The notes under the pieces were generated by a model, which saw nothing but the letters and a program-made list of their open reading frames with translations, had not been told where the DNA came from and made no database searches. 57,111 nt of DNA, taken from positions 1-57,111 of the forward strand of contig CAKVLQ010000007.1 in the NCBI GenBank assembly GCA_934757845.1, read 5' to 3'. Below, piece after piece: positions 34,630-42,626 of this stretch. Both the position numbers and the translations under genes were made by a program. The DNA is from an uncultured Clostridia bacterium. GTDB lineage: Bacteria > Bacillota > Clostridia > Christensenellales > UBA1242. The stretch's first letter is position 1; each line of letters opens with the position of its first letter.

Positions 34630-35166
34630 ATGGAAAATGAAACAATTTTAACAATTGAAAATTATAAAAAATTTTTGCGAAAACAAACAAAAGTTAGCAT
34701 GATAATAATAAGAGTTTGCTATATTTTTCTTTTTGCAATGGCATTGATTTCGCTTGTTTACAATTTTGTGGGCGCAGATCCTGAATTGAAAGGGTGGGAG
34801 TTATTTACTTATTGCATTATTATGGCAGTGATATTTTTGTTGTTTGATATATTTTTAATTCCTATTAATCTTAAATCAACAAAAACAAAAAACATATTAA
34901 ACTGCAAATATCATTATGTTTTTAACAATAATGATTTTGAACTTACAGTTACAAATCCTAGTGGGGCTTTAATTGCTCAAAGCAAACTTAATTATGAAAC
35001 AATTTATAAAGTTGTGTTTTTTGAAAACTTTATTTATATTTATATTAACAGATTAAATGCTTATATGCTTGATATAAATTGTTTTAAATCAGAAGACGAC
35101 AAAGTTGGCGTTATGACCATACTTTCAAAATATGTTAATAATAAAGACCATCAAAAACAATTTTAA
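34630..35166 (+). CDS. Membrane protein with YcxB-like tail
   Basis: 178 residues. Two membrane helices (about 27-48 and 62-85) and a soluble beta-rich C-terminal half (YHYVFNNNDFELTVTNPSG, LNYETIYKVVFFENFIYIYIN), the pattern of YcxB-like C-terminal domains. Function unknown. I begin at ATG 34630, seven bases after a TATAAT box; an upstream in-frame start would lie before the promoter. Confidence 0.7.
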   Translation: MENETILTIENYKKFLRKQTKVSMIIIRVCYIFLFAMALISLVYNFVGADPELKGWELFTYCIIMAVIFLLFDIFLIPINLKSTKTKNILNCKYHYVFNNNDFELTVTNPSGALIAQSKLNYETIYKVVFFENFIYIYINRLNAYMLDINCFKSEDDKVGVMTILSKYVNNKDHQKQF

Positions 35167-35205
35167 AATATTTGATAAAATCAATATTGTTTAATTTCAA
35201 CAAAT

Positions 35206-35240
35206 AAAAAAGTGGAGAATTATCTCCACTTTTTTTTGTA
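35206..35240. terminator. Bidirectional terminator
   Basis: AAAAGTGGAGA pairs with TCTCCACTTTT, A- and T-tracts on either side; lies between convergent genes. Confidence 0.85.
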
Positions 35241-35272
35241 TTTTTTTAAACAATTTTTAAATTAAAACATTT

Positions 35273-35509
35273 TTATTTTTCAAATCGTTTCATGTGCTTT
35301 TGATATTCTTCATAAACAAATTCGGGAACTTCGTGTAAGTTAAATTCATAAAAAAGTTTACAATATTCTAAATAACTTTCCACCGCCTCTTTTGGGGCTT
35401 TATCGGTTAGTCTATAACAAGTGTCATCATATTTTTTGTGGAATGGATTGTTTTCATCAATATAATACCATTCTTTGTTTTCCATAAATTTTGGTCGTGT
35501 CCTTAACAT
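35273..35509 (-). CDS. Uncharacterised small acidic protein
   Basis: 78 residues, rich in Tyr, Glu and Lys, mostly helical; no signal or membrane segment. Sequences such as DDTCYRLTDKAPKEAVESYLEYCKLFYEF do not match a family I know. A good RBS (TTGGAGAA) precedes the ATG, and the gene lies 30 bases downstream of yqeY in the same orientation, so it may be the third gene of that operon. Confidence 0.65.
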   Translation of the reverse strand: MLRTRPKFMENKEWYYIDENNPFHKKYDDTCYRLTDKAPKEAVESYLEYCKLFYEFNLHEVPEFVYEEYQKHMKRFEK

Positions 35510-35539
35510 TTTTATAAATTCTCCAATGTGTTTTAATTT

Positions 35540-35962
35540 TTACAAACTTTTTAGCACAATATTAACATCTCGCATATCAACTTTTCCGCTGTAATTTGCT
35601 TTAAAGTGTTTCATAACCGCAGGAATGCTTTTGTCGTCTAGGCTTAAAATAATTTCTTTAATTTTTTCTTGGCTTAACATTTGTGGAAGGAAAGCCGAAA
35701 TGACTTGTTTTTGTTTTTCAATATTTTCAGCTTCTATTGTGTTGTTAACTTTTTCATAATTTTCTTTTTCTTCGCAAAGTTCTTTTATTGTTTTTTGCAA
35801 AATTTGAACGCAGTCAGATTCTTGCAAAACTTCGCCTTTGCTTCGTTTGTCAATTTCGGCAAGTTTAAGTTTGTTTTTAACAATGCTTAAAATTGTCTTT
35901 GCACTTTCGTTTTTGTTTTTCAAAGCGTCTATGTTTGCTTTGTTAATTTCTTCAATTATCAT
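35540..35962 (-). CDS. yqeY: GatB/YqeY family protein
   Basis: 140 residues. ALKNKNESAKTILSIVKNKLKLAEIDKR near the N-terminus and FLPQMLSQEKIKEII, MKHFKANYSGKVDMRDVNIVLK in the C-terminal half match YqeY, a small protein related to the tRNA-binding tail of GatB. Function unknown, possibly tRNA-related. ATG 35962 is nine bases from the AAGGAG box; ATG 35968 is only three from it. The start overlaps the end of the upstream hydrolase-fold gene. Confidence 0.85.
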   Translation of the reverse strand: MIIEEINKANIDALKNKNESAKTILSIVKNKLKLAEIDKRSKGEVLQESDCVQILQKTIKELCEEKENYEKVNNTIEAENIEKQKQVISAFLPQMLSQEKIKEIILSLDDKSIPAVMKHFKANYSGKVDMRDVNIVLKSL

Positions 35963-36860
35963 TTTCATTTTCTCCTTCATTTTCAATCAAAATTTTCAAA
36001 ACATATTCAGCAAAAGTGTTATCACTTTCGTTCAAAAGATTGTGGCGTTTGTCGGTAAAAATAATATGTTCGCTGTTAATTTTTGCTTTTTTAAATTTGG
36101 TTGCAAGTTTGTGCGTTTTTTGACCAAATTTTGTTAAAACATCAAACTCTCCACTTGCAATGCAAAATTTTTTGTTGTTTGAAATTTTTTTCAAATTTTT
36201 TTTCAAAAAGGTTTGAATATTACCTTTATAAATGCTGTTTAAAATGTTTGCCGATAAGTTAAAATTGCAAAATTTATCTTCTTTTATTCTTTGAATATAA
36301 GCCTTGTTTGTGCTTTCAAAAGAGCCATTTTCAAACTTTTTTCCGCAATTTTTATTAATTGCTTTGTTAAGCCATTTTATTTCAGAATTTTTGTTTATAA
36401 GCACAAGTGTTAGCCTTGTTAAACATAATAGTATATAGTTTTTAATATTCAAATTTTCAAAGTCTGTTCCAACCAAAAAGTTGATTGATGGAATGTCAAT
36501 AAACTGCATTGCTCGGGTAAGAATTGTAGAACCTGTGCCAACACCAATGTTAGAAACACTAATTTCATATTTTTTTGCAAGATATTTGTTTAAATAAACC
36601 AAATCTCTAACGCAATCATTAAAAAAATTTCCGCTATAAGTTCCAAAAGGGTCTTTTGCACTGCTTTTGTGTGCACGCAAATCATAAGTAAACACATTAT
36701 AACCATGCTCACACAAAAATTCAGCAAAATCTTCATAAAGCCCAGCATATTCTTTAACATCGGTGGTTAAAATAATCACACCTTTTGGGTTTTCGCAAAC
36801 ATATTCTTTTGCATACAAAAGTTCGCCATCAAAACTTTTTATATATTTTTCGTCTTGCAT
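35952..36860 (-). CDS. Alpha/beta-hydrolase-fold protein with altered nucleophile elbow
   Basis: 302 residues resembling serine aminopeptidase/monoacylglycerol lipase-like hydrolases (S33 group): PKGVIILTTDVKEYAGLYEDFAEFLCEHGYNVFTYDLRAHKSS is the typical N-terminal half. The elbow expected as GHSMGS reads GVGTGS (106-111), so the nucleophile Ser is replaced by Gly. The acid region (ASGEFDVLTKFGQ) and the His region (DKRHNLLNE) are kept. Probably not a classical hydrolase, unless the Ser or Thr next door takes over. Stop is TGA, overlapping yqeY start. Confidence 0.7.
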   Translation of the reverse strand: MQDEKYIKSFDGELLYAKEYVCENPKGVIILTTDVKEYAGLYEDFAEFLCEHGYNVFTYDLRAHKSSAKDPFGTYSGNFFNDCVRDLVYLNKYLAKKYEISVSNIGVGTGSTILTRAMQFIDIPSINFLVGTDFENLNIKNYILLCLTRLTLVLINKNSEIKWLNKAINKNCGKKFENGSFESTNKAYIQRIKEDKFCNFNLSANILNSIYKGNIQTFLKKNLKKISNNKKFCIASGEFDVLTKFGQKTHKLATKFKKAKINSEHIIFTDKRHNLLNESDNTFAEYVLKILIENEGENENDN

Positions 36861-36971
36861 ACATTAATTATAACACAAAAAAATCAACAATAATAGCAAT
36901 TTAAAAACTTTTGCCAAATTTTTCACAAAAAAAAGTTACATATATATAAAATTTCTGCAAAAAATATAGTT

Positions 36972-37973
36972 ATGAAAAAAGTTCTGTCAAGTTTAATATT
37001 AATTTTATCAATTTTTTTGTGTGGTTGCTTTGAAGCAAGTGGTGGACAGGCAATAGTAGACCGTGAAGCCATGAAGCCAAGGTTAATTGAAAGCACCAAT
37101 TATTCAAGCACGACTGATATTGTTAAAAGCGTAAGCCCAGCAGTAGTTGGCATTTATTCCGAAACCTATTCTTCTGGCTCTATCGGAACTGGTGTTGCGA
37201 TAAGTGAAGGTGGCTATGTTTTAACAAATTCTCATGTTGTAACATCAAACAATGTAACTCTTTACCTTGCAAGTGGCGACACGGCAAAAGCATCACTTGT
37301 TTATCGAGATAGCGGTCTTGACCTTGCAATATTAAAATCAAGCACCGACCTTCCATATTTGGAAGTTGCAACAAGTGGAAGTTATTTTGTTGGTGAAGAT
37401 GTTTTGGCAATTGGAACACCGCTAGCTCTTCAATTTAAACACACTGTTACAAAAGGTATTATCAGCGCAACAAACCGAACCATTAAGGTTGACGGAAGTG
37501 GTGGAGCAACTTTAAATAACCTTATTCAGCACGATGCTTCAATTAATCCTGGAAATTCTGGTGGGCCACTTATTAATCTTAAAGGTCAAGTTATTGGAAT
37601 AAACACTGTTAAAGTTGAAGATGCCGAAGGGCTTGGATTTGCAATTCCTACCGAAACTATAACTCCAATTTTTAAAAAACTTAGTGCTAACGGCGAATAT
37701 AAACCTGCATATTTGGGTCTTTCAGGCTATGACGCAAGCGTTTATAGCGGAAATCAATTCGACAAAGGAGTTTATGTTTTTGATGTTAAAAAGGGGAGTG
37801 CTCTTGACAAACTTGGAATAAAAAAAGGTGACATTATTGTTGCAATAAATGACACTCAAATTGATAATATGCTTTCGCTTCGAAAAAAAGTTTATTCATT
37901 AGACCAAGGTGAAGAAATTTCTGTTACTTTTATTAAAGATAACTTTGAAAATGTTGGAAAAATTGTTCTTTAA
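36972..37973 (+). CDS. htrA: HtrA-like serine protease, lipoprotein form
   Basis: 333 residues. Short signal peptide ending in LCGC (Cys 19), so it is probably lipid-anchored rather than held by a membrane helix. Trypsin-like domain with catalytic H88 (TNSHVV), D117 (LDLAIL) and S196 (GNSGGP); a C-terminal PDZ domain (about 240-333: GVYVFDVKKGSALDKLGIKKGDIIVAIND). HtrA proteases degrade misfolded exported proteins. Length is short for HtrA: a single PDZ. Divergent from the hydrolase gene; no clear RBS. Confidence 0.92.
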   Translation: MKKVLSSLILILSIFLCGCFEASGGQAIVDREAMKPRLIESTNYSSTTDIVKSVSPAVVGIYSETYSSGSIGTGVAISEGGYVLTNSHVVTSNNVTLYLASGDTAKASLVYRDSGLDLAILKSSTDLPYLEVATSGSYFVGEDVLAIGTPLALQFKHTVTKGIISATNRTIKVDGSGGATLNNLIQHDASINPGNSGGPLINLKGQVIGINTVKVEDAEGLGFAIPTETITPIFKKLSANGEYKPAYLGLSGYDASVYSGNQFDKGVYVFDVKKGSALDKLGIKKGDIIVAINDTQIDNMLSLRKKVYSLDQGEEISVTFIKDNFENVGKIVL

Positions 37974-38125
37974 TGTATTAAATAAAAATTTGCATATATG
38001 CAAATAAATAAAAATGAAAACAATATTTTTGCACAAAAATGCATAAGTTTAAGATTTATTATCCCTATCATGAGAAAACTAAAAATAAGCCCCAATGATT
38101 TTTTGTATTAAATTTTTATAAATTC

Positions 38126-38154
38126 TTGACAAATCTATTAATTGTTATTAATAT
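38126..38154 (+). promoter_or_regulatory. Promoter of the permease gene, leaderless
   Basis: TTGACA (38126-38131), 17-base spacer, TAATAT (38149-38154). The ATG at 38163 is eight bases beyond. Confidence 0.65.
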
Positions 38155-38162
38155 ATTGTTTT

Positions 38163-39116
38163 ATGGGATTTTTTGAAGGATTATGGGAAGCATTTAAAGA
38201 TGCGTCAATAGATTGTTTAAAATTGTTGCCAATTTTGTTTTTGGTTTATTTGCTTATTGAATATCTTTCTCACAAAAAAGAAGAAAAATTTGTAAATATG
38301 CTTTCAAAAAACAAAAAAACAGGAGTTTTGCTTGGTGCACTTTTGGGTTGCATTCCGCAATGTGGCTTTTCAACCGTTATGGCGGATATGTTCAATCACA
38401 AACTTATTGGAATTGGAACATTAATCGCCGTTTTTGTTGCAACAAGTGATGAAGCCGTGCCAATTATGATAAACAATCCAAACCGAATTTTGGACGTTTT
38501 GCTTTTGATTGGAATTAAATTTGTTTTGGCTCTTGTGTTTGGGTATTTGTTTCATTTTGCTTATTCTTTTTTAAGCAAAGCAGAACACAAAAAAGTTAAC
38601 ATGGCTTTAACGGGTGCAAAGCAAAATTCGGGTGAATATCTAGAACATCATGAATGTTTAATTGATGAAAAACATATCCATCATCACGAACATGAAAAAG
38701 ATGTTTCAAAACCTTGCGATTGTTGCACCGATAACATATTTTTGTGTGCGTTAAAACATTGTTTAATTATTGCATTATATGTTTTTGTTGCAAACATGAT
38801 AATCAATCTTATTTTTGTTTTTGTTGGAAAAGATGTTTTAATTAATGCTTTAATGGTTTCACCTGTGCTTCAAATAATTTTAAGCCCGCTTATTGGCTTA
38901 ATTCCAAATTGTGTTTCAAGTGTTGTTTTGATTGAATTATATTTGAATGGTGCTTTAATATTTCCAGCACTAATCGGTGGATTGTGTGCAGGTGCTGGTG
39001 TTGGGCTTATTGTTTTGTTCAAAAACACAAAAAACATAAAACAAAATTTAATTATTTTGTTTTCATTATATTTGATTGGTGTTGTAACTGGATTTTTACT
39101 TTCATTGTTTTTTTAA
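38163..39116 (+). CDS. Putative manganese/arsenic-type permease
   Basis: 317 residues, about nine membrane helices. LLGALLGCIPQCGFSTVMADMFNHKLIGIGTLIAVFVATSDEAVP and the C-terminal echo SPLIGLIPNCVSSVVLIELYLNGALIFPALIGGLCAGAGVG form an internal inverted repeat with paired IPxC motifs, typical of the family annotated as putative manganese transporters or arsenic efflux proteins. A central cytoplasmic loop is rich in His and Cys (EHHECL, HIHHHEHE, CDCC), probably a metal-binding or sensing segment. No yybP-ykoY riboswitch is visible upstream. Substrate uncertain. ATG 38163 chosen for the promoter position. Confidence 0.75.
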   Translation: MGFFEGLWEAFKDASIDCLKLLPILFLVYLLIEYLSHKKEEKFVNMLSKNKKTGVLLGALLGCIPQCGFSTVMADMFNHKLIGIGTLIAVFVATSDEAVPIMINNPNRILDVLLLIGIKFVLALVFGYLFHFAYSFLSKAEHKKVNMALTGAKQNSGEYLEHHECLIDEKHIHHHEHEKDVSKPCDCCTDNIFLCALKHCLIIALYVFVANMIINLIFVFVGKDVLINALMVSPVLQIILSPLIGLIPNCVSSVVLIELYLNGALIFPALIGGLCAGAGVGLIVLFKNTKNIKQNLIILFSLYLIGVVTGFLLSLFF

Positions 39117-39140
39117 GTGCTTTTTTAAGCACTTTTTTTT
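39115..39140 (+). terminator. Terminator after the permease gene
   Basis: AAGTGCTT pairs with AAGCACTT, then eight T. Confidence 0.85.
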
Positions 39141-39196
39141 GCAAAAATTGTAAAAAAAATTATTAAAAAATTTATTATTTTTTATGGTAAAAACTA

Positions 39197-39225
39197 TTGC
39201 AAAGGCAAAAATTATTTGATATAAT
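39197..39225 (+). promoter_or_regulatory. Promoter of the DAC-like/RHH/XRE operon
   Basis: TTGCAA (39197-39202), 17-base spacer, TATAAT (39220-39225). A leader of about 17 bases has RBS AGGGGCAGG. Confidence 0.65.
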
Positions 39226-39248
39226 AAAAAAACAAGGGGCAGGTTTAA

Positions 39249-40325
39249 ATGGAAGAACAAAAAATTGAAAAAACCGAAGAAAATATTTTTTATTTGCAAG
39301 CCAAAGATAGTTTGGATAATTTTATATTAAAAGAATTTCCTGATTTTTCAAAAAAACTTCAAAACCATTTGGTAAATTTTATTCCTTCCATGGGAAATTA
39401 TGAAGAAGAAGGTGTAAAATATCGTCCTGTTTTGCTTTTTACAAACGATATTCAAACCATTGCAAAATCAATTCCAAATTCATATAAAGTTGCCATGTTT
39501 GATGACGAAACTGAAGCGTTATTTTCTCAACGAATGAAAAGTTTGAGCGTTTTTTGCCGAAATGATTGGTGCATTTATGTTCAACAAAAAGATAATATGT
39601 TTCAATATGGATTAATAAAGGCAACCAATTCAATAAAAGAGCGTAATTTTCAAGGGCTTGTTAACAAAAGTGATGTGCTTAAAGAAAAAACCAAAGTTTA
39701 TAGTTTTTTTGTTTATGCTCTAAATAGTTACACAATAAGATTAAAAAGCAAAAACGGCAACAAACTTAACATAAATTTTTCACTTGAAACAAAAAAGATA
39801 ACAAGTTGGACAGAAGAAATTTCAGAATTTGTTGATGCAAGTTTTTCAAAATTAAGAACCACCAAGAAAAAACTTGGCGAAGTTAAAACAATGTTTTATA
39901 ACATTTTTGATAAGGCAATTAAAAATGTATCGGGTGCAATTTGTGTGGTTGTTGACAAAGACTATATCGACAAAGGCTTTTTAAGCGATGGAATTTGGTT
40001 AAGCGAACCAATCGAATTTAGCAAACTATTTATGCAAACAAAATGTTATAACGAACAAAAATTGTTGTCTATTTGTGAACTTTTCATTTCAATGCTAAAT
40101 TATGATGGAATAACCGTTATTGATAATTTGGGAAGAATAAGGGCATATAATTGTTTTGTTGAAACATCTATGAACAACGAAAAAAACATTTTGGGTGGTG
40201 CAAGAAAGCGTGCTGCATACACAATTATAAACACAAAAATCAAAAAAATTGTTGGAGTATATTTTCAATCTCATGAAGGTGAAATGTTTTATATTCCAGT
40301 GCGAAAAAACAAGGGGAAGATATAG
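39249..40325 (+). CDS. Diadenylate-cyclase-like (DisA_N-type) protein with altered motifs
   Basis: 358 residues, cytoplasmic. The last 140 residues follow the fold order of diadenylate cyclase (DAC) domains: SGAICVVVDKDYIDKG, then YDGITVIDNLGRIRAYNCFV where DGA becomes DGI (286-288), then GGARKRAAYTIIN where RHR becomes RKR (319-321), then KKIVGVYFQSHEGEMFYI. The first 200 residues are an unrecognised, possibly sensory domain. Canonical DACs make cyclic di-AMP; here both catalytic motifs are changed, so the product may differ or be absent. It leads an operon with a tandem RHH protein (6 bases downstream) and an XRE regulator. Confidence 0.6.
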   Translation: MEEQKIEKTEENIFYLQAKDSLDNFILKEFPDFSKKLQNHLVNFIPSMGNYEEEGVKYRPVLLFTNDIQTIAKSIPNSYKVAMFDDETEALFSQRMKSLSVFCRNDWCIYVQQKDNMFQYGLIKATNSIKERNFQGLVNKSDVLKEKTKVYSFFVYALNSYTIRLKSKNGNKLNINFSLETKKITSWTEEISEFVDASFSKLRTTKKKLGEVKTMFYNIFDKAIKNVSGAICVVVDKDYIDKGFLSDGIWLSEPIEFSKLFMQTKCYNEQKLLSICELFISMLNYDGITVIDNLGRIRAYNCFVETSMNNEKNILGGARKRAAYTIINTKIKKIVGVYFQSHEGEMFYIPVRKNKGKI

Positions 40326-40331
40326 AAATTT

Positions 40332-40643
40332 ATGAAAAATTATAAACAATGTCAATTTAACATTTCAACCGAAGAACTTTCAAGGTTAAACGAAATTTGC
40401 ACAAAATATAATCTTCGTCAAGCCGAAGCAATAGTAAAATGTGTTAACAGTTATCTAAACGGCGAACTTGAAGAAAAACTTTATAGCGATGTTGCGGTTG
40501 ATGGTTGGTCAAAAAAAATAATTAATATTGAAGAAGAAACCTATAATTTATTTATGCAAGAAGCCGATTTTAGATGCCGAACTCTTGTTTCACTAATTCG
40601 CTATTCAATCAACGCCTTTTATGAAAAAGAATTCATGTTATAG
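40332..40643 (+). CDS. Tandem ribbon-helix-helix-like DNA-binding protein
   Basis: 103 residues. Two units each with a short strand and two helices: QFNISTEELSRLNEICTKYN + RQAEAIVKCVNSYL (about 7-43) and KKIINIEEETYNLFMQEADF + RTLVSLIRYSINAFY (about 57-98). Each resembles the CopG/Arc ribbon-helix-helix fold, which normally works as a dimer; a single chain with two copies could act as a pseudo-dimer. Operon gene 2 of 3; its stop is followed at once by the XRE gene. Inferred DNA-binding. Confidence 0.5.
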   Translation: MKNYKQCQFNISTEELSRLNEICTKYNLRQAEAIVKCVNSYLNGELEEKLYSDVAVDGWSKKIINIEEETYNLFMQEADFRCRTLVSLIRYSINAFYEKEFML

Positions 40644-40853
40644 ATGATTATGAAAATTTTTGGTGAAAGATTAAAAGAGTTAAGAATAGAAAAGGGTTTA
40701 AAGCAATCAGAAGTTGCAAAAGCATTGAATATTTCATCTATTGCCCTTTTGCATTATGAAAAAAATCAGCGAGAGCCTTCTTTTGATTTGCTGGTTGATA
40801 TTGCAAAATATTTTAACACTTCTCTTGATTATTTGTTTGGATTAATTGATTAA
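40644..40853 (+). CDS. XRE-family helix-turn-helix regulator
   Basis: 69 residues, a bare HTH_3 domain: GERLKELRIEKGLKQSEVAKALNISSIALLHYEKNQREPSFDLLVDIAKYFNTSLDYLFG. Short regulators of this type act as dimers on nearby promoters. ATG 40644 directly abuts the stop of the RHH gene; ATG 40650 (MKIFGERL) is an alternative. No effector domain. Confidence 0.88.
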   Translation: MIMKIFGERLKELRIEKGLKQSEVAKALNISSIALLHYEKNQREPSFDLLVDIAKYFNTSLDYLFGLID

Positions 40854-40855
40854 AA

Positions 40856-40885
40856 AAACACTCAACAAAAGTTGAGTGTTTTTTG
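40856..40885 (+). terminator. Terminator of the DAC-like operon
   Basis: AACACTCAAC pairs with GTTGAGTGTT, then T-run. May also serve the converging gene. Confidence 0.88.
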
Positions 40886-40912
40886 TTTTGTCTTGCGATA
40901 TTTCGCCCAAGA

Positions 40913-41548
40913 TTAAATAGGATAGATTGGCAAATCAAAGAACCCAGGGCAAACGTCGTTTGTGCTGTAATCTTGACAAGGTGGAATAGGGCAGTAGCCA
41001 TAACTTGGAACAAGAATATTTGTGTTAACAATAACACGCAATATAATTTGAATGCAAGCATCACAACTGAAAGTATTATCACCAAGGTAAGTAGCATCGG
41101 CTATTGCAAGACCGGCAAACACATCAATCGTAAATGGAACAACTGATGGTTGTGGAACAAACAAAATAACATCTTGATTAAATTGAAGAACTGTTGTTCC
41201 ACTGCCTTCTTTGCCAGTTGAATCAGTAAAGTTTACAATTATTGGCACATTAACAGTTCCTGTAACCCTTGCAAAATTTGGTCGGTCTGGAAATCTGTCA
41301 ATTACAAGGTTAGAAAAATATGCATCGCCGTTTGTTTGTGCACTAACAAAAGTGTAAGGTTCGGTTAAACCTTCTGGTGTTATGTTGGTTAAAGTAAATG
41401 TTAGTCCGGTTTCAGAAATTTGTTTTCTGCAACTGTCAAAAACTTTGTTGGTTTGAATGCAAACTCTTTCGCACAAGCCATTAAGTGGATTTCCTGTTAT
41501 TGGGCCAGGGCATCTGTTGTCGGTTCTGTTGTTTGAAAAAAATGACAT
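40913..41548 (-). CDS. Cys-rich spore-coat-like protein
   Basis: 211 residues, no signal peptide. N-terminal PLNGLCERVCIQTNKVFDSCRKQ and a C-terminal cluster of Cys and Pro (CDACIQIILR, YGYCPIPPCQDYS, CPGFFDLP). Similar CxRVCIQxxKVFDSC proteins in Clostridia are small SPOCS-related coat or exosporium proteins, and the beta-rich middle (FVPQPSVVPFTIDVFAGLAI) fits. Cysteines may cross-link. RBS GGAGG lies upstream. Assignment is by resemblance and context. Confidence 0.55.
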   Translation of the reverse strand: MSFFSNNRTDNRCPGPITGNPLNGLCERVCIQTNKVFDSCRKQISETGLTFTLTNITPEGLTEPYTFVSAQTNGDAYFSNLVIDRFPDRPNFARVTGTVNVPIIVNFTDSTGKEGSGTTVLQFNQDVILFVPQPSVVPFTIDVFAGLAIADATYLGDNTFSCDACIQIILRVIVNTNILVPSYGYCPIPPCQDYSTNDVCPGFFDLPIYPI

Positions 41549-41625
41549 ATGTATTTTTACCTCCTATATTTTATGATATTCATTAATTTATCTAATTGTT
41601 ACACAAATTTGCAAACAAGATTTAA

Positions 41626-42405
41626 TTAAAATAAGTGAAGCCAAACATTATTTATTATTAAAAATGCTGAAAGTATAATTAAATATATTGCAAAATAATT
41701 ATATGTTCGATTTTTAATTATTTTTTTCATAAATAATATTGATAATATTCCAAACACCAAACTTGCCAAAAATCCCGTCAAAATTGGGGCAAATGAGATG
41801 CTAACGATAGAAGATGAGTGAAATATTAACTCATACGCTAAACTTGCAAGGATAATTGGAATTGAAAGCAAAAAAGAATATTCTAGTGCTTCTTCTTTTT
41901 TAACGCCCATAATTAATGCTGATGTTGTGGTTGTTCCGCTTCTTGAAAGTCCAGGGAATATTGCAAGCCCCTGGAATATCCCCATAACCATGATTTTTGA
42001 ATAGTCCATAGTTTTATAGTTTTGATATTTTTTGTCATAGTGGTTTGCTATCAAAAGAAGCACGGCGGTTATCAAAAATCCAACAAAAAGCATATTCCCG
42101 CCAAACGCATTTTCAAAAAAATCTTTAAATAAAAGTGCGATAATCACAGTTGGAATTGTGCCCAAAACAAGCATTTTCATTTTTTTTGAAAATGGGTGTT
42201 TAATAAGTTCCCAAACACTTTTTCGATAAACAATAATAACAGCAAAAAGTGTTCCTAAATGAAGAATTACATCAAACAAAAGGTTGTCCGCCGAATTTAA
42301 CCCAAATATATTTTGAACAAGCACCAAATGCCCACTTGAACTTATTGGCAAAAATTCGGTCAGCCCTTGAATTATTCCCAAAATTAACGCAACAATCAAA
42401 CTCAT
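41626..42405 (-). CDS. uppP: Undecaprenyl-diphosphate phosphatase
   Basis: 259 residues, BacA/UppP family, about eight membrane helices. Recycles undecaprenyl pyrophosphate for cell wall synthesis and gives bacitracin tolerance. Signature motifs: GIIQGLTEFLPISSSGHLVL near the start and GIFQGLAIFPGLSRSGTT near 148-165. Monocistronic; the coat-like gene lies 77 bases downstream on the same strand. Confidence 0.95.
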   Translation of the reverse strand: MSLIVALILGIIQGLTEFLPISSSGHLVLVQNIFGLNSADNLLFDVILHLGTLFAVIIVYRKSVWELIKHPFSKKMKMLVLGTIPTVIIALLFKDFFENAFGGNMLFVGFLITAVLLLIANHYDKKYQNYKTMDYSKIMVMGIFQGLAIFPGLSRSGTTTTSALIMGVKKEEALEYSFLLSIPIILASLAYELIFHSSSIVSISFAPILTGFLASLVFGILSILFMKKIIKNRTYNYFAIYLIILSAFLIINNVWLHLF

Positions 42406-42578
42406 AATAATAGTTTATTCACATAAATTTTTAATATGTAAATTTGTTTTTTTGAAAAATCAAATTAAATTGATTAAAAGTTAAAAAATAATTAAAAATT
42501 AAAATAAAATAATAAATAACAAATTAAAATTATCACAAAAAATAATTAGTTTTAATTAATCAAAATTTTCAAAAACTA

Positions 42579-42606
42579 TTGACAATTTTTTGATTTGTGA
42601 TATACT
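42579..42606 (+). promoter_or_regulatory. Promoter of the 42.6 kb gene
   Basis: TTGACA (42579-42584), 16-base spacer, TATACT (42601-42606), then RBS AAGGAAAGG. Confidence 0.7.
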
Positions 42607-42626
42607 TTTGATAAAGGAAAGGTTAT

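Noticed and set aside
37974..38162. yybP-ykoY manganese riboswitch before the permease
   Set aside because: The conserved GGGGAGTAG-type loops are absent and the promoter leaves no room for a leader.
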